A stretch of DNA of 64,000 nucleotides, taken from Stutzerimonas degradans (GTDB lineage Bacteria > Pseudomonadota > Gammaproteobacteria > Pseudomonadales > Pseudomonadaceae). Where the stretch lies: contig NZ_JAMOHV010000001.1 in the NCBI RefSeq assembly GCF_024448505.1, forward strand, positions 186,001 through 250,000, in the 5' to 3' direction. Positions 8,511 through 16,853 of this stretch are shown in pieces. Below the pieces are notes generated by a model. It saw nothing but the letters and a program-made list of their open reading frames with translations. It ran no database searches and was not told where the DNA came from. Position numbers and translations under genes: made by a program. Numbering within the stretch: the stretch's first letter is position 1; each line of letters opens with the position of its first letter.

Positions 8511-9491
8511 TCAGCGGACTTGCACCACCAGCTTGCCCATCGCCTTGCGCTGCCCGAGCTGGGCAATCGCCTCGGCGGTCTGCTCCAGGGCAAAGCGTTG
8601 CGAGATCAGGGGCCGCAGTCGGCCTTCGGCATGCCAGGCAAACAGTTGTTCGAAGTTGGCGGCGTTGTCCTGCGGTTGACGCTGGGCGAACGCGCCCCAG
8701 AACACACCGACCAGCGCCGCACCCTTGAGCAGCGGCAGGTTGGCCGGCAGCGCCGGAATATCGCCACCAGCGGCGAACCCCACCACCAGCATGCGGCCGT
8801 TCCAGGCAATGCTGCGAAACGCCTCCTCGAACAGCTTGCCGCCGACCGGATCGTAGATTACGTCCACGCCCTGACCACCGGTCAGCTCCTTCAGTCGGTC
8901 GCGCAGGCTCTCGGCGCTGTAGTTGATCAGTTCGTCGGCGCCGGCCTGCTTCGCCACGTCCAGTTTCTCGGCGCTGGAAGCGGCGGCAATCACTCGGGCA
9001 CCCATTGCCTTGCCGATCTCTACCGCCGCCAGGCCAACACCGCCGGCCGCACCGAGCACCAGCAGGGTTTCGCCTGGTTGCAGGTTGGCGCGCTGCTTGA
9101 GTGCATGCATCGAGGTGCCGTAGGTCATGCCGAAGGCGGCCGCGGTGGCGAAATCCATCTGCGCCGGAATCGGCAGTACGTTGTACGCCGGTACCGCCAC
9201 CTGCTCGGCGAAGCTGCCCCAGCCGGTCAGTCCCATGACCCGGTCGCCGACCTTTAGATGGCTGACCTTGGCGCCAATCGCGGCAACCACGCCGGCCGCC
9301 TCGCCGCCGGGTGAGAACGGCAGCGGGGGCTTGAACTGGTATTTGCCTTCGATGATCAGGGTGTCGGGGAAATTGACGCTGGCAGCGTGGACGTCGAGGA
9401 GGATCTCGTTGGGTTTGGGCGTCGGGCTGGCGACTTCCTCGACGACCAGGTTCTCGGCCGGGCCGAAGCTTTTGCACAGGACAGCTTTCAT
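8511..9491 (-). CDS. NADPH:quinone oxidoreductase, MDR family
   Basis: 326 residues. The medium-chain dehydrogenase/reductase fold shows an N-terminal catalytic GroES-like domain and a Rossmann domain with LGAAGGVGLAAVEIGKAMGA. The Cys ligands for catalytic or structural zinc are absent, as in zeta-crystallin-like quinone oxidoreductases. Probable reaction: NADPH-dependent one-electron reduction of quinones or reduction of alkenals; the substrate is not deducible. It is monocistronic, with its own promoter region between it and the FliL-like gene. A near-palindrome (GTACC-GG-GGTAC, 9572-9583) lies upstream and might be an operator. Confidence 0.9.
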   Translation of the reverse strand: MKAVLCKSFGPAENLVVEEVASPTPKPNEILLDVHAASVNFPDTLIIEGKYQFKPPLPFSPGGEAAGVVAAIGAKVSHLKVGDRVMGLTGWGSFAEQVAVPAYNVLPIPAQMDFATAAAFGMTYGTSMHALKQRANLQPGETLLVLGAAGGVGLAAVEIGKAMGARVIAAASSAEKLDVAKQAGADELINYSAESLRDRLKELTGGQGVDVIYDPVGGKLFEEAFRSIAWNGRMLVVGFAAGGDIPALPANLPLLKGAALVGVFWGAFAQRQPQDNAANFEQLFAWHAEGRLRPLISQRFALEQTAEAIAQLGQRKAMGKLVVQVR

Positions 9492-9681
9492 CGGATTTCC
9501 TTCGTGATGAGCGGATGGCGCGCGCAGCGCCGCGTAGTCGCGGTTACCGCGCCATGCAGTCTAGAAGGCTAGTACCGGGGTACAACGAGCATCGCCCCCT
9601 GTAATGCCGGCGTATAAGCGGGGGCTTGGGTCGAGGCCGGGGTCTGGTTATGCTGGCGACCGATTCCTGCGGAGCAGCACC

Positions 9682-10086
9682 GTGAAGCGCATTCTGTTTC
9701 TTTTCATCGCCCTGACGCTGGCCGCGCCGGCCATGGCCAATTCCCCCGCTGCCGAAGAGGCAGGTCCGCAAACGCTCTATTACGCGCTGGTACCGGCGAT
9801 GGTCGGTAACTATGGTTCCGGCGAGCGGCTCAAGTACTACAAGGCCGACGTCGCGTTGCGCATCGCCAGCAAGGAGGCCGAGGACAAGGTCAAGCATCAT
9901 GAACCGCTGATCCGCAATCAGCTGGTCATGCTCTTTTCGCAGCAGACCGATGAGAGCCTCGGCAGCGTCGAGGCCAAGGAAAAACTGCGCCAAGAAGCAT
10001 TGAAGCAGGTGCGCGAGGTTCTCACTCAGGAGGAGGGGCAGCCGCTGGTGGAGGACCTGTTGTTCAACAACCTGATCATCCAGTGA
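9682..10086 (+). CDS. FliL-family periplasmic/membrane protein
   Basis: 134 residues from a GTG start at 9682, chosen because GGAG stands 7 bases upstream and the frame then opens with a signal sequence (KRILFLFIALTLAAPAMA). The remainder matches the FliL periplasmic domain pattern: YYALVPAMVGNYG, KYYKADVALRI, RNQLVMLFSQQTDESLGSVEAKEKLRQEALKQVREVL in short segments. FliL is a flagellar-motor-associated protein of stomatin-like fold. This copy is outside any flagellar operon and has a cleavable-looking signal instead of the usual stable helix, so its role may differ. Pseudomonads commonly carry such a second FliL-like gene. Confidence 0.85.
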   Translation: MKRILFLFIALTLAAPAMANSPAAEEAGPQTLYYALVPAMVGNYGSGERLKYYKADVALRIASKEAEDKVKHHEPLIRNQLVMLFSQQTDESLGSVEAKEKLRQEALKQVREVLTQEEGQPLVEDLLFNNLIIQ

Positions 10087-10095
10087 ACCGCGTGC

Positions 10096-10545
10096 TCAAC
10101 GCAGTGCGAGTACGGCGGCCCATTCGGCGGGGCTGACCGGCATGACCGAAAGCCGGCTGCCCTTTTGTACCAGCGGCAGTTGTGCAAGTGCGGCCTCAGC
10201 CTTGAGCCGGGGCAGCGTGACCGGCGTGGCGAAACGCTCGACGAAGGCGACGTCGACCGCGCTCCAGGCATTCTTCTCCGCGCTGGCCTTGGCGTCGAAA
10301 TAAGGGCTGTCGGGTTGCAGCGCCGTCGGATCGGCATAGGCCGGGCGGACAATGCGGCCGATGCCGGCGATTGCCGGCACCGCGCAGCTGGAATGGTAGA
10401 AGAAGAACAGGTCGCCTTCGGCCATCGCGCGCAGGAAGTTGCGCGCCTGGTAGTTGCGCACGCCATCCCAGCGCGCCTGGTGCTGTTTTTCGAGATCAAG
10501 GATGGAAAATTCATCCGGTTCGGACTTCATCAACCAATACGGCAT
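10096..10545 (-). CDS. EVE domain protein
   Basis: 149 residues from the ATG at 10545 (upstream in-frame ATGs are not credible because the family opens with MPYWLMKSEP). The EVE fold signatures are MKSEPDEFSI, WDGVRNYQARNFLR, GDLFFFYHS and IAGIGRI. EVE domains are PUA-like and bind modified bases; bacterial single-domain members are of uncertain function and are often near 5-formyl-THF cyclo-ligase and zapA genes, as here. A divergent small membrane-peptide gene begins at 10739. Confidence 0.93.
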   Translation of the reverse strand: MPYWLMKSEPDEFSILDLEKQHQARWDGVRNYQARNFLRAMAEGDLFFFYHSSCAVPAIAGIGRIVRPAYADPTALQPDSPYFDAKASAEKNAWSAVDVAFVERFATPVTLPRLKAEAALAQLPLVQKGSRLSVMPVSPAEWAAVLALR

Positions 10546-10738
10546 GGAGTTTGCTCTCCCCTCGGCGGTTCGATAAGGCCATGATGGCAAATTTCCCCTA
10601 CGGTCGGTGGCAACGCAGGTTTGCGCCCGCTCGATGCTTAACGGAAAATGCCGCGGCTGTTGAGTGGCGTATCGGGCTCTAGAACGATAAAGCACGTCAA
10701 CTCGACGGCAGATTCGCCTGGCAGGGGGAGGCGATCAG

Positions 10739-10879
10739 ATGAAGCGCAAGCCAGACATTCTTTGGGTATTGGTACTTATCTTCGGACTCGGCGTGGTCAC
10801 CACGGGCTACACGCAGAGCCTCTGGGAACGCCAGAGCGACGCCAGCGTCGCGCCTGTCGTCCAGCAACAGAGTCGCTGA
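10739..10879 (+). CDS. Small membrane peptide of 46 residues
   Basis: ATG at 10739, stop at 10877-10879, preceded by the strong ribosome-binding site AGGGGGAGG at 10723-10731. The peptide starts MKRKPDILWVLVLIFGLGVV, giving a positive N-terminus, one transmembrane helix (about 8-22), then a polar tail ending VVQQQSR. I recall a near-identical small protein in the same place in other pseudomonads, so it is probably real and conserved. Function unknown. It is divergent from the EVE gene and convergent with the 5-formyl-THF cyclo-ligase gene. Confidence 0.75.
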   Translation: MKRKPDILWVLVLIFGLGVVTTGYTQSLWERQSDASVAPVVQQQSR

Positions 10880-10883
10880 AGAA

Positions 10884-10905
10884 TGCGCCGCACGGATGCG
10901 GCGCA
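10884..10905. terminator. Hairpin between small peptide gene and cyclo-ligase gene
   Basis: A perfect 9-bp stem TGCGCCGCA/TGCGGCGCA (10884-10892 with 10897-10905) with a 4-base loop lies 4 bases past the small-peptide stop and 7 bases before the convergent gene's end. There is no strong T-run. Confidence 0.5.
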
Positions 10906-10912
10906 GGAAAGC

Positions 10913-11515
10913 TCATCGCGCGTACCAGCGCCGGTCCGTCACCGTGGCCTGTAGCGGCACATCCCAGCTGGCCAGCGTCAGCCGATCCACCTTCTGACAC
11001 TCATGCGCAAGGCCCAATAGGGTCGGTTTGTGACTTTTTTTGCGCCTAGAGCGATACGCCAGGCTGCGATCGTAAAACCCGCCGCCCATTCCGAGGCGCC
11101 CACCGCTCTCGTCGAACCCCACCAGCGGCATCAGCAACAGATCGAGCGTCCACGCGGCGCGCTGTCGTTTGGCGCAGTGTCGTGGTTCGGCAATGCCGAA
11201 ACGGTTCGGCTTGAGCTGTTCGCCGGCACTTACCTGCTGAAACACCATGCGCGTCCGTGGCCAGGGATTGAGTATCGGCAGGTAGGTCGCCTTGCCGCGG
11301 CGCTGGGCTTCGCGCAGCAGCGGTCGAGGGTCGATCTCGCCATCGTTGGGCAGATACAGCGCAATATGCCGCGCTCGGCGAAACAGCGGATGCTGGGCCA
11401 GTTGGCGGTACAGGCGGCGGGCGGCGAGGCGTTGCTCGGCGGGCGAAAGCGCCCGGCGTGCTTCACGCAATTTGCGGCGCAGCGCGGCGCGTGTGAGGCC
11501 TTCCGCTGCGATCAT
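10913..11515 (-). CDS. 5-formyltetrahydrofolate cyclo-ligase
   Basis: 200 residues. It converts 5-formyl-THF to 5,10-methenyl-THF with ATP. The signatures are the basic N-terminus RRKLREARRALSP, ALYLPNDGEIDPRPLL, and the phosphate-binding loop GFDESGGRLGMGGGFYDRSL near residue 135, with LLMPLVGFD ahead of it. The gene begins 5-10 bases after the 3' end of the 6S RNA on the same strand. This is the widely conserved zapA-ssrS-fau order in gammaproteobacteria; the 6S transcript is often co-transcribed with this gene. Confidence 0.95.
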   Translation of the reverse strand: MIAAEGLTRAALRRKLREARRALSPAEQRLAARRLYRQLAQHPLFRRARHIALYLPNDGEIDPRPLLREAQRRGKATYLPILNPWPRTRMVFQQVSAGEQLKPNRFGIAEPRHCAKRQRAAWTLDLLLMPLVGFDESGGRLGMGGGFYDRSLAYRSRRKKSHKPTLLGLAHECQKVDRLTLASWDVPLQATVTDRRWYAR

Positions 11516-11520
11516 GAAAA

Positions 11521-11701
11521 ATGACTCCCCAGCATGCCGCTGCCGGCGTAGGCCCTTGAACCCGAGAGTTCAAGGTGGCGACTACAGAGAACCTTCAGGC
11601 TTTCCGTCAGGCGGACATGCACACCGGTCCCACTTGTAGCCTCCGTGGTATTGCTTATCGGGAGAGGGTCATCGCCGACTGGCAAACATGCCAGGGAGTG
11701 G
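11521..11701 (-). ncRNA. ssrS: 6S RNA
   Basis: About 180 nt between zapA and the cyclo-ligase gene, the standard 6S location. The ends form the closing stem: CCACTCCCTGGCATG at the 5' end (about 11701-11687) pairs with CATGCTGGGGAGT at the 3' end (about 11535-11523). The interior matches the Pseudomonas 6S RNA I know, including GACCGGTGTGCATGTCCGC, ACGGAAAGCCT and CACCTTGAACTCTCGGGTTC segments. A perfect TATAAT lies on the minus strand at 11712-11707. 6S RNA binds sigma-70 RNA polymerase holoenzyme as an open-promoter mimic in stationary phase. Exact ends are estimates. Confidence 0.93.
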
Positions 11702-11706
11702 CGCGG

Positions 11707-11712
11707 ATTATA
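11707..11712 (-). promoter_or_regulatory. -10 element of ssrS promoter
   Basis: Perfect TATAAT on the minus strand, about 6 bases before the inferred 6S 5' end and 22 bases past the zapA stop. The -35 is weak. This would allow independent 6S transcription in addition to read-through from zapA. Confidence 0.75.
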
Positions 11713-11733
11713 CCTCAATCTGTCGACCGTTCA

Positions 11734-12045
11734 TCAGCTGCCGGGATTCGGGTCGGCGGCCAGGGCGCTGTCCACGCGCTCCAGCAGCATGCGCACATGC
11801 TCGCGGGCGCTGCTGGCTTCGGCGTCCAGGCGATCATTGCGATGCAGCAGTTCGTGGGTGATGTTCAGCGCGGCCATCACCGCCACGCGGTCGGCGCCGA
11901 TGACTTTGCCGCTGCTGCGAATCTCGCGCATCTTGCGATCCAGATAGCGCGCGGCGTTTTCCAGATTGCTGCGTTCTTCGGCCGGACAGGAAATGCAATA
12001 TTCCTTGTCCATGATGTGCACGGTGGTGGTGTTCGGCTGGGTCAT
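11734..12045 (-). CDS. zapA: Cell division protein ZapA
   Basis: 103 residues. The N-terminal globular domain (TVHIMDKEYCISCPAEERSNLENAARYLDRKMREIR) and C-terminal coiled coil (HELLHRNDRLDAEASSAREHV) are typical. ZapA tetramers cross-link FtsZ filaments at the Z ring. It overlaps the upstream ZapB-like gene by 4 bp (stop at 12042) and is followed directly by the ssrS promoter. Confidence 0.95.
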   Translation of the reverse strand: MTQPNTTTVHIMDKEYCISCPAEERSNLENAARYLDRKMREIRSSGKVIGADRVAVMAALNITHELLHRNDRLDAEASSAREHVRMLLERVDSALAADPNPGS

Positions 12046-12251
12046 GAGTCCTGCTCCAGGGCTTTCAGGCGCGAAATCATCGATTCGACCTTCAATCGAG
12101 CCAATTCGTTCTTTTCGATCAGATGAGCGCGCTCTTCGCGCCAGGCCCGCTCGTTGGCCAGCAGCAGGTGGTTCTGTGCCTTGAGTTGCTCGATGCGCTG
12201 GAGCAGTTGTTCCAGCTTGGCGGTCAGCAATCGCAGATCGGCGTCTTCCAT
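12042..12251 (-). CDS. ZapB-like coiled-coil protein (TIGR02449 family)
   Basis: 69 residues, almost entirely a charged coiled coil: LRLLTAKLEQLLQRIEQLKAQN then LANERAWREERAHLIEKNE. Small proteins of this family sit immediately upstream of zapA in Pseudomonas and relatives and resemble ZapB, which links ZapA to MatP and the chromosome in enterobacteria. The functional equivalence here is inferred from size, coiled coil and coupling. The end overlaps the zapA start by 4 bp. Confidence 0.88.
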   Translation of the reverse strand: MEDADLRLLTAKLEQLLQRIEQLKAQNHLLLANERAWREERAHLIEKNELARLKVESMISRLKALEQDS

Positions 12252-12370
12252 GGGCTTCCTATGGCGCGCGGGGCTGGTTCCTGCGGGCGCCGATGGTCTT
12301 GTCTCGGCCGCCGGTGCTAGGATACGAGGCCTTCATTCTAGTCATTGCGCCCCCGTGCGCCTAGCCGCCC

Positions 12371-12925
12371 ATGTCGATTCAGAATTCCCCCTACGCCGCC
12401 TTCGCCACCTTGCTGGCGGGCAGCGCCCAAGCCGTTTCCCCCGCCGAACTGCACGGCCTGCTGCTGGGGCGCAGTTGCGCCGGCGCCGACTTCGCGGTCG
12501 ATCCCTGGCTGGCTGATGCCGCCGATCTGCTTGGCGAGATGCCCGAAGGCAGTGTGCGGCAGGCGCTGATCGGCCTGCAGGAGATGGTCAAGGGCGAGCT
12601 GGCCGGCGAGGACATCGCCGTCGTGCTGCTGCTGCCCAACGACGACGCACCGCTGGCCGAGCGTGCGGTGGCTCTGGGGCAGTGGTGCCAGGGCTTTCTC
12701 GCTGGCTTCGGGCTGATCGCCGGTGATCGCGCCTTGAGCGCCGAAGCGATGGAGGTGCTGCAGGATCTGTCCGCCATCGCGCAGATCCAGGATGCCCTGG
12801 AAGAGTCCGAAGAAGGCGAGAGCGATTACATGGAGGTCATGGAGTACCTGCGCGTCGCCCCCGTATTGCTGTTCACCGAATGCGCCAAGCCGCTCGAACC
12901 GGCGGCCAAACCGTCCCTGCACTGA
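12371..12925 (+). CDS. UPF0149 family protein YgfB
   Basis: 184 residues, all-helical acidic protein. Family features: N-terminal [31 protein letters not shown] in the middle, and the acidic C-terminal [21 protein letters not shown]. YgfB homologues in P. aeruginosa have been linked to control of the amidase AmpDh3 and beta-lactam tolerance through AlpA (known there, not shown here). It opens the ygfB-pepP-ubiH-ubiI cluster; pepP starts 16 bp after its stop. Confidence 0.93.
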   Translation: MSIQNSPYAAFATLLAGSAQAVSPAELHGLLLGRSCAGADFAVDPWLADAADLLGEMPEGSVRQALIGLQEMVKGELAGEDIAVVLLLPNDDAPLAERAVALGQWCQGFLAGFGLIAGDRALSAEAMEVLQDLSAIAQIQDALEESEEGESDYMEVMEYLRVAPVLLFTECAKPLEPAAKPSLH

Positions 12926-12941
12926 GGAAGTCTCCCGCCCC

Positions 12942-14276
12942 ATGACCCGCATCCCGAAGTCGGAATTCGCCCGTCGGCGCACGGCGCTGATGGCGCAGAT
13001 GGAACCCAACAGCATCGCCATCCTGCCCGCCGCGCCGATGTATATCCGCAACCGCGATGTCGAGCATGTCTACCGCCAGGACAGTGATTTCCAGTACCTC
13101 TCCGGCTTTCCCGAGCCGGAGGCGGTGATCGCCCTGATCCCGGGGCGTGAGCACGGCGAATACGTGCTGTTCTGCCGCGAGCGCGATCCCGAGCGTGAGC
13201 TGTGGGACGGCCTGCGCGCCGGTCAGGACGGCGCCATCAAGACCTACGGCGCCGACGACGCTTTCCCCATCGGCGATATCGACGACATCCTCCCTGGCCT
13301 GATCGAAGGGCGCGAGCGCGTCTACTACGCCATCGGCACCAACGAGGCCTTCGATCACCGGCTCATGGAGTGGATCAAGACCATCCGCGCCAAGGCCCGC
13401 CAAGGCGCGCAGCCGCCGAGCGAGTTCGTCGCGCTCGATCACCTGCTGCACGACATGCGCCTGTACAAGTCGAGCAACGAAGTGAAGGTGATGAAGCACG
13501 CCGCGGAGATTTCCGCGCGTGCGCACATTCGTGCGATGCAGGCCAGCCGCGCCGGGCTGTTCGAATACCACCTTGAAGCCGAACTGGACTACGAGTTCCG
13601 CAAAGGTGGAGCGAAGATGCAGGCCTACGGCAGCATCGTCGCCGCTGGCAGGAACGCCTGCATCCTGCATTACCGCGAGAACGATGCGCCGCTCAAGGAC
13701 GGCGATCTGGTGCTGATCGATGCCGGCTGTGAGATCGACTGCTACGCCAGCGACATCACCCGCACCTTCCCGGTCAGCGGCAAGTTCTCGCCCGAGCAGA
13801 AGGCGATCTACGAGCTGGTGCTGAAGGCCAACGAAGAAGCCTTCAAGCACATCGCACCCGGCAAGCACTGGAACGAGGCGCACGAAGCCACGGTGCGGGT
13901 GATCACCGCCGGGCTGGTGGAGCTGGGGTTGTTGCAGGGCGAGGTCGACGAACTGATCGCCAGCGAGGCCTACAAACCTTTCTATATGCATCGCGCCGGC
14001 CACTGGCTGGGCATGGATGTGCACGACGTCGGCGACTACAAGATCGGCGGCGAGTGGCGCGTGCTCGAAGCGGGCATGGCGATGACCGTGGAGCCGGGCA
14101 TCTACATTGCCACCGACAACCAGAACGTGGCCAAGAAGTGGCGCGGCATCGGCGTGCGCATCGAGGATGACGTGGTGGTCACCCAGACCGGCTGCGAGAT
14201 TCTCACCACCGGCGTGCCGAAGAGCGTCGCCGAGATCGAGGCGCTGATGGCCGCCGCGCGCGAGCAGGTCGCCTGA
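12942..14276 (+). CDS. pepP: Xaa-Pro aminopeptidase P
   Basis: 444 residues from the ATG at 12942; an upstream in-frame extension overlaps ygfB and is rejected. It has the N-terminal creatinase-like domain (about 1-175, DSDFQYLSGFPEPEAV) and the C-terminal pita-bread metallopeptidase domain. The dinuclear Mn ligands are visible in LIDAGCEIDCYASDITRTFP (two Asp), HRAGHWLGMDVHD (His), EPGIY (Glu) and VRIEDDV (Glu). It cleaves N-terminal residues preceding proline. It is conserved upstream of ubiH; there is a single base between the pepP stop and the ubiH start. Confidence 0.97.
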   Translation: MTRIPKSEFARRRTALMAQMEPNSIAILPAAPMYIRNRDVEHVYRQDSDFQYLSGFPEPEAVIALIPGREHGEYVLFCRERDPERELWDGLRAGQDGAIKTYGADDAFPIGDIDDILPGLIEGRERVYYAIGTNEAFDHRLMEWIKTIRAKARQGAQPPSEFVALDHLLHDMRLYKSSNEVKVMKHAAEISARAHIRAMQASRAGLFEYHLEAELDYEFRKGGAKMQAYGSIVAAGRNACILHYRENDAPLKDGDLVLIDAGCEIDCYASDITRTFPVSGKFSPEQKAIYELVLKANEEAFKHIAPGKHWNEAHEATVRVITAGLVELGLLQGEVDELIASEAYKPFYMHRAGHWLGMDVHDVGDYKIGGEWRVLEAGMAMTVEPGIYIATDNQNVAKKWRGIGVRIEDDVVVTQTGCEILTTGVPKSVAEIEALMAAAREQVA

Positions 14277-14277
14277 C

Positions 14278-15456
14278 ATGCAGACCCTGGCGATCATCGG
14301 CGGCGGCCTGGTCGGCGCCAGCCTGGCGCTGGCGTTGCAGGATGGTGCGCGCGAGCGGGGCTGGCGGATTCACCTGATCGAGCCGTTTCAGCCGGGGCAC
14401 GAATACCAGCCGAGCTATGACGCGCGTTCCACTGCGCTGTCCTGGGGCACTCGACTGATCTATCAGCGGCTTGGCGTGTGGCCGCGGATCGCCGAGCGTG
14501 CCGAGCCGATCCGCCGGATCCACGTATCCGAGCGTGGGCGCTTCGCTGCCGCGCGACTGGATGCCGTCGACGAGGGCGTGGAGGCGCTGGGCTATGTGGT
14601 CGAGAACGCCTGGATCGGCCATTGCCTGTGGCACGCACTGGACGAACGGGTGGTGCTGCGTGACTGCCCGGCCGAGGTGCAGAAGCTGCAGCCGACCGAC
14701 GGCGGCTATCGCCTGACGCTGGCCGACGGACGAGAGCTGGATTGCGCGCTGGCGGTGCTGGCCGACGGCGGCCGCTCCGGTCTGCGCGAGCAGCTGGGCA
14801 TCCATGTCGAGCGTCGTTCCTACGGGCAGAGCGCGCTGATCGCCAATGTCAGTCCGGCGCGCGCGCATGACGGGCTGGCCTTCGAGCGTTTCACCGCGGA
14901 CGGCCCGATGGCGCTGCTGCCGGTGCGCGACAACCGCTGTGCGCTGGTCTGGACGCGCCCGCCGGCAGAGGCGGCGCGGTTGGCGGCACTGCCCGAAGTG
15001 CAGTTCCTCGCCGAGTTGCAGCAGGCCTTCGGCTATCGCCTCGGCGCGTTCCGCCAGGTCGGTACGCGGCATCTGTATCCGCTGGCGCTGGTCGAGGCCG
15101 AGGAGCAGGTGCGTGCCGGACTGGTGGTGCTGGGCAATGCCGCGCACAGCCTGCACCCGATTGCCGGACAGGGCTACAACCTGTCACTGCGCGATGTGGA
15201 TGCACTGAGCGCCGCGTTGCTCGCCAGCCCGGCTGAGCTCGGTGATCTCGCGGTGCTGCGCGGCTATGCCGAGCGCCAGCAGCGCGACCAGCTGCTGACC
15301 GTCGGTTTCTCCGATCAGGTCACCCGGCTGTTCGGCGACTCGGCTGCGCTGATGTCCACCGGGCGGGGCCTCGGCCTGCTCGGGCTCGACCTGCTGCCCC
15401 CAGCCAAGCACTGGTTCGCCCGTCAGGCGATGGGGCTGGGCACGCGCGTCGGCTAG
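14278..15456 (+). CDS. ubiH: 2-octaprenyl-6-methoxyphenyl hydroxylase
   Basis: 392 residues. FAD-dependent aromatic hydroxylase of ubiquinone biosynthesis, usually the C1 hydroxylation. Signatures: N-terminal dinucleotide fold IIGGGLVGASLALAL, the ADGGRSGLRE motif contacting FAD/NADPH near residue 160, and GNAAHSLHPIAGQGYNLSLRDV. It follows pepP with a single base between stop and start, so it is in the same operon, and a paralogue (ubiI) follows. Confidence 0.95.
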   Translation: MQTLAIIGGGLVGASLALALQDGARERGWRIHLIEPFQPGHEYQPSYDARSTALSWGTRLIYQRLGVWPRIAERAEPIRRIHVSERGRFAAARLDAVDEGVEALGYVVENAWIGHCLWHALDERVVLRDCPAEVQKLQPTDGGYRLTLADGRELDCALAVLADGGRSGLREQLGIHVERRSYGQSALIANVSPARAHDGLAFERFTADGPMALLPVRDNRCALVWTRPPAEAARLAALPEVQFLAELQQAFGYRLGAFRQVGTRHLYPLALVEAEEQVRAGLVVLGNAAHSLHPIAGQGYNLSLRDVDALSAALLASPAELGDLAVLRGYAERQQRDQLLTVGFSDQVTRLFGDSAALMSTGRGLGLLGLDLLPPAKHWFARQAMGLGTRVG

Positions 15457-15525
15457 GTCGCACGCGGCGGTCCTGTCATTCCACCTAGATTCACGCCGCA
15501 GCCGCGGCAGCCCGGGAGAGTAGCG

Positions 15526-16746
15526 ATGCAAGCGGATCTGATCATCGTCGGCGCGGGAATGGTCGGCAGCACGCTGGCCCTGGCGCTTGAAGGCAGCGGG
15601 CTGAAGGTCGCGATTGCCGATGCCGGCCCGCTGACGCTGGCGCCGTTCGATGCGCAGGGCGCGTTCGAACCGCGGGTCAGTGCGCTCTCCGCCGCCAGCC
15701 AGCGCATCCTCGAACGCGTCGGCGCCTGGCCCGGCATTGCCGCACGGCGCGCCAGTCCCTACGGCGACATGCGCGTGTGGGATGGCTCGGGCACCGGGCA
15801 GATTCATTTCAGCGCGGCGACCGTGCATGCCGAGGTACTTGGCCATATCGTCGAGAACCGCGTGGTGCAGGATGCCCTGCTCGAAGCGCTGCAGGCACGC
15901 GGCACAGCCGAGCTGATCGCCGACGCGCGACTGGAGCAACTGCACGAGGTCGAGGACGGCTGGCAGCTCACCTTCAGCGATGGCCGACAGCTGCGCGCGC
16001 CGCTGGTGGTCGCTGCCGACGGTGCGAATTCGGCGGTGCGCCGTTTGGCCGGCTGCGAGACGCGCGAGTGGGATTACTTTCACCATGCCATCGTCACCAG
16101 CGTGCGCTGCGCCGAGGCGCACCAGCGTACCGCCTGGCAGCGCTTCACCGACAACGGGCCGCTGGCGTTCCTGCCGTTACAGCGGGACGGCGACGAGCAC
16201 TGGTGTTCGATCGTCTGGTCGGCCACCGAGGACGAGGCCAGGCGCCTGATGGCGCTCGATGACGAAACCTTCCGTGCGGCGCTGGGACGGGCTTTCGAAC
16301 AGCGTCTGGGCGAGGTGCAGGAAGTCGACCCGCGGCTATGCATTCCGCTGCGTCAGCGGCATGCCAAGCGTTACGTGCGCGCCGGGCTGGCGTTGATCGG
16401 CGATGCCGCGCACACCATCCATCCGCTGGCCGGCCAGGGGGTGAACCTCGGCCTGCTGGATGCCGCCGTGCTGGCCGAGGTGCTGCAGGCGGCGCTGGCG
16501 CGCGGCGAGCGACCGGCCGATCTGCGCGTGCTCAGCCGTTTCGAGCGCCGGCGCATGCCGCACAACCTGACGATGATGGCGGCGATGGAAGGATTCGAGC
16601 GCTTGTTCCAGACCGATCAGCTGCCGCTGCGCTGGCTGCGCAATGCCGGGCTGAAGAGCGCCGAAGCACTGCCGGAGGTCAAGGCGCTGTTCGTGCGTCA
16701 GGCGCTGGGCCTGAGTGGCGATCTTCCGCAGCTGGCACGCTGCTGA
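15526..16746 (+). CDS. ubiI: FAD-dependent ubiquinone-biosynthesis hydroxylase UbiI (VisC)
   Basis: 406 residues and paralogous to ubiH. FAD motifs: LIIVGAGMVGSTLALALEG at the N-terminus, VAADGANSAVRRLAG, and LIGDAAHTIHPLAGQGVNLG. In E. coli UbiI performs the C5 hydroxylation of the octaprenylphenol ring; that assignment here rests on gene order (pepP-ubiH-ubiI) and sequence type. A 69-bp gap with a GGGAGAG ribosome-binding site precedes it. Confidence 0.93.
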   Translation: MQADLIIVGAGMVGSTLALALEGSGLKVAIADAGPLTLAPFDAQGAFEPRVSALSAASQRILERVGAWPGIAARRASPYGDMRVWDGSGTGQIHFSAATVHAEVLGHIVENRVVQDALLEALQARGTAELIADARLEQLHEVEDGWQLTFSDGRQLRAPLVVAADGANSAVRRLAGCETREWDYFHHAIVTSVRCAEAHQRTAWQRFTDNGPLAFLPLQRDGDEHWCSIVWSATEDEARRLMALDDETFRAALGRAFEQRLGEVQEVDPRLCIPLRQRHAKRYVRAGLALIGDAAHTIHPLAGQGVNLGLLDAAVLAEVLQAALARGERPADLRVLSRFERRRMPHNLTMMAAMEGFERLFQTDQLPLRWLRNAGLKSAEALPEVKALFVRQALGLSGDLPQLARC

Positions 16747-16853
16747 GCGCGCAAGGAGTAACGAAAAGCTACATGCGCGCATTGTCGCATTGAGAAACTA
16801 AATGGGAGTCACTACTATTCGGCCTCTATCCGGACCAAACAAGAGGCTGATTC

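Noticed and set aside
11512..11718. Minus-strand frame of 68 codons inside the 6S RNA region
   Set aside because: It coincides with the folded 6S RNA and its promoter, and lacks a ribosome-binding site.
16747..16853. Fur box before the ferric iron binding-protein gene
   Set aside because: No stretch comes close to the 19-bp GATAAT inverted-repeat consensus; only scattered A/T-rich matches are present.
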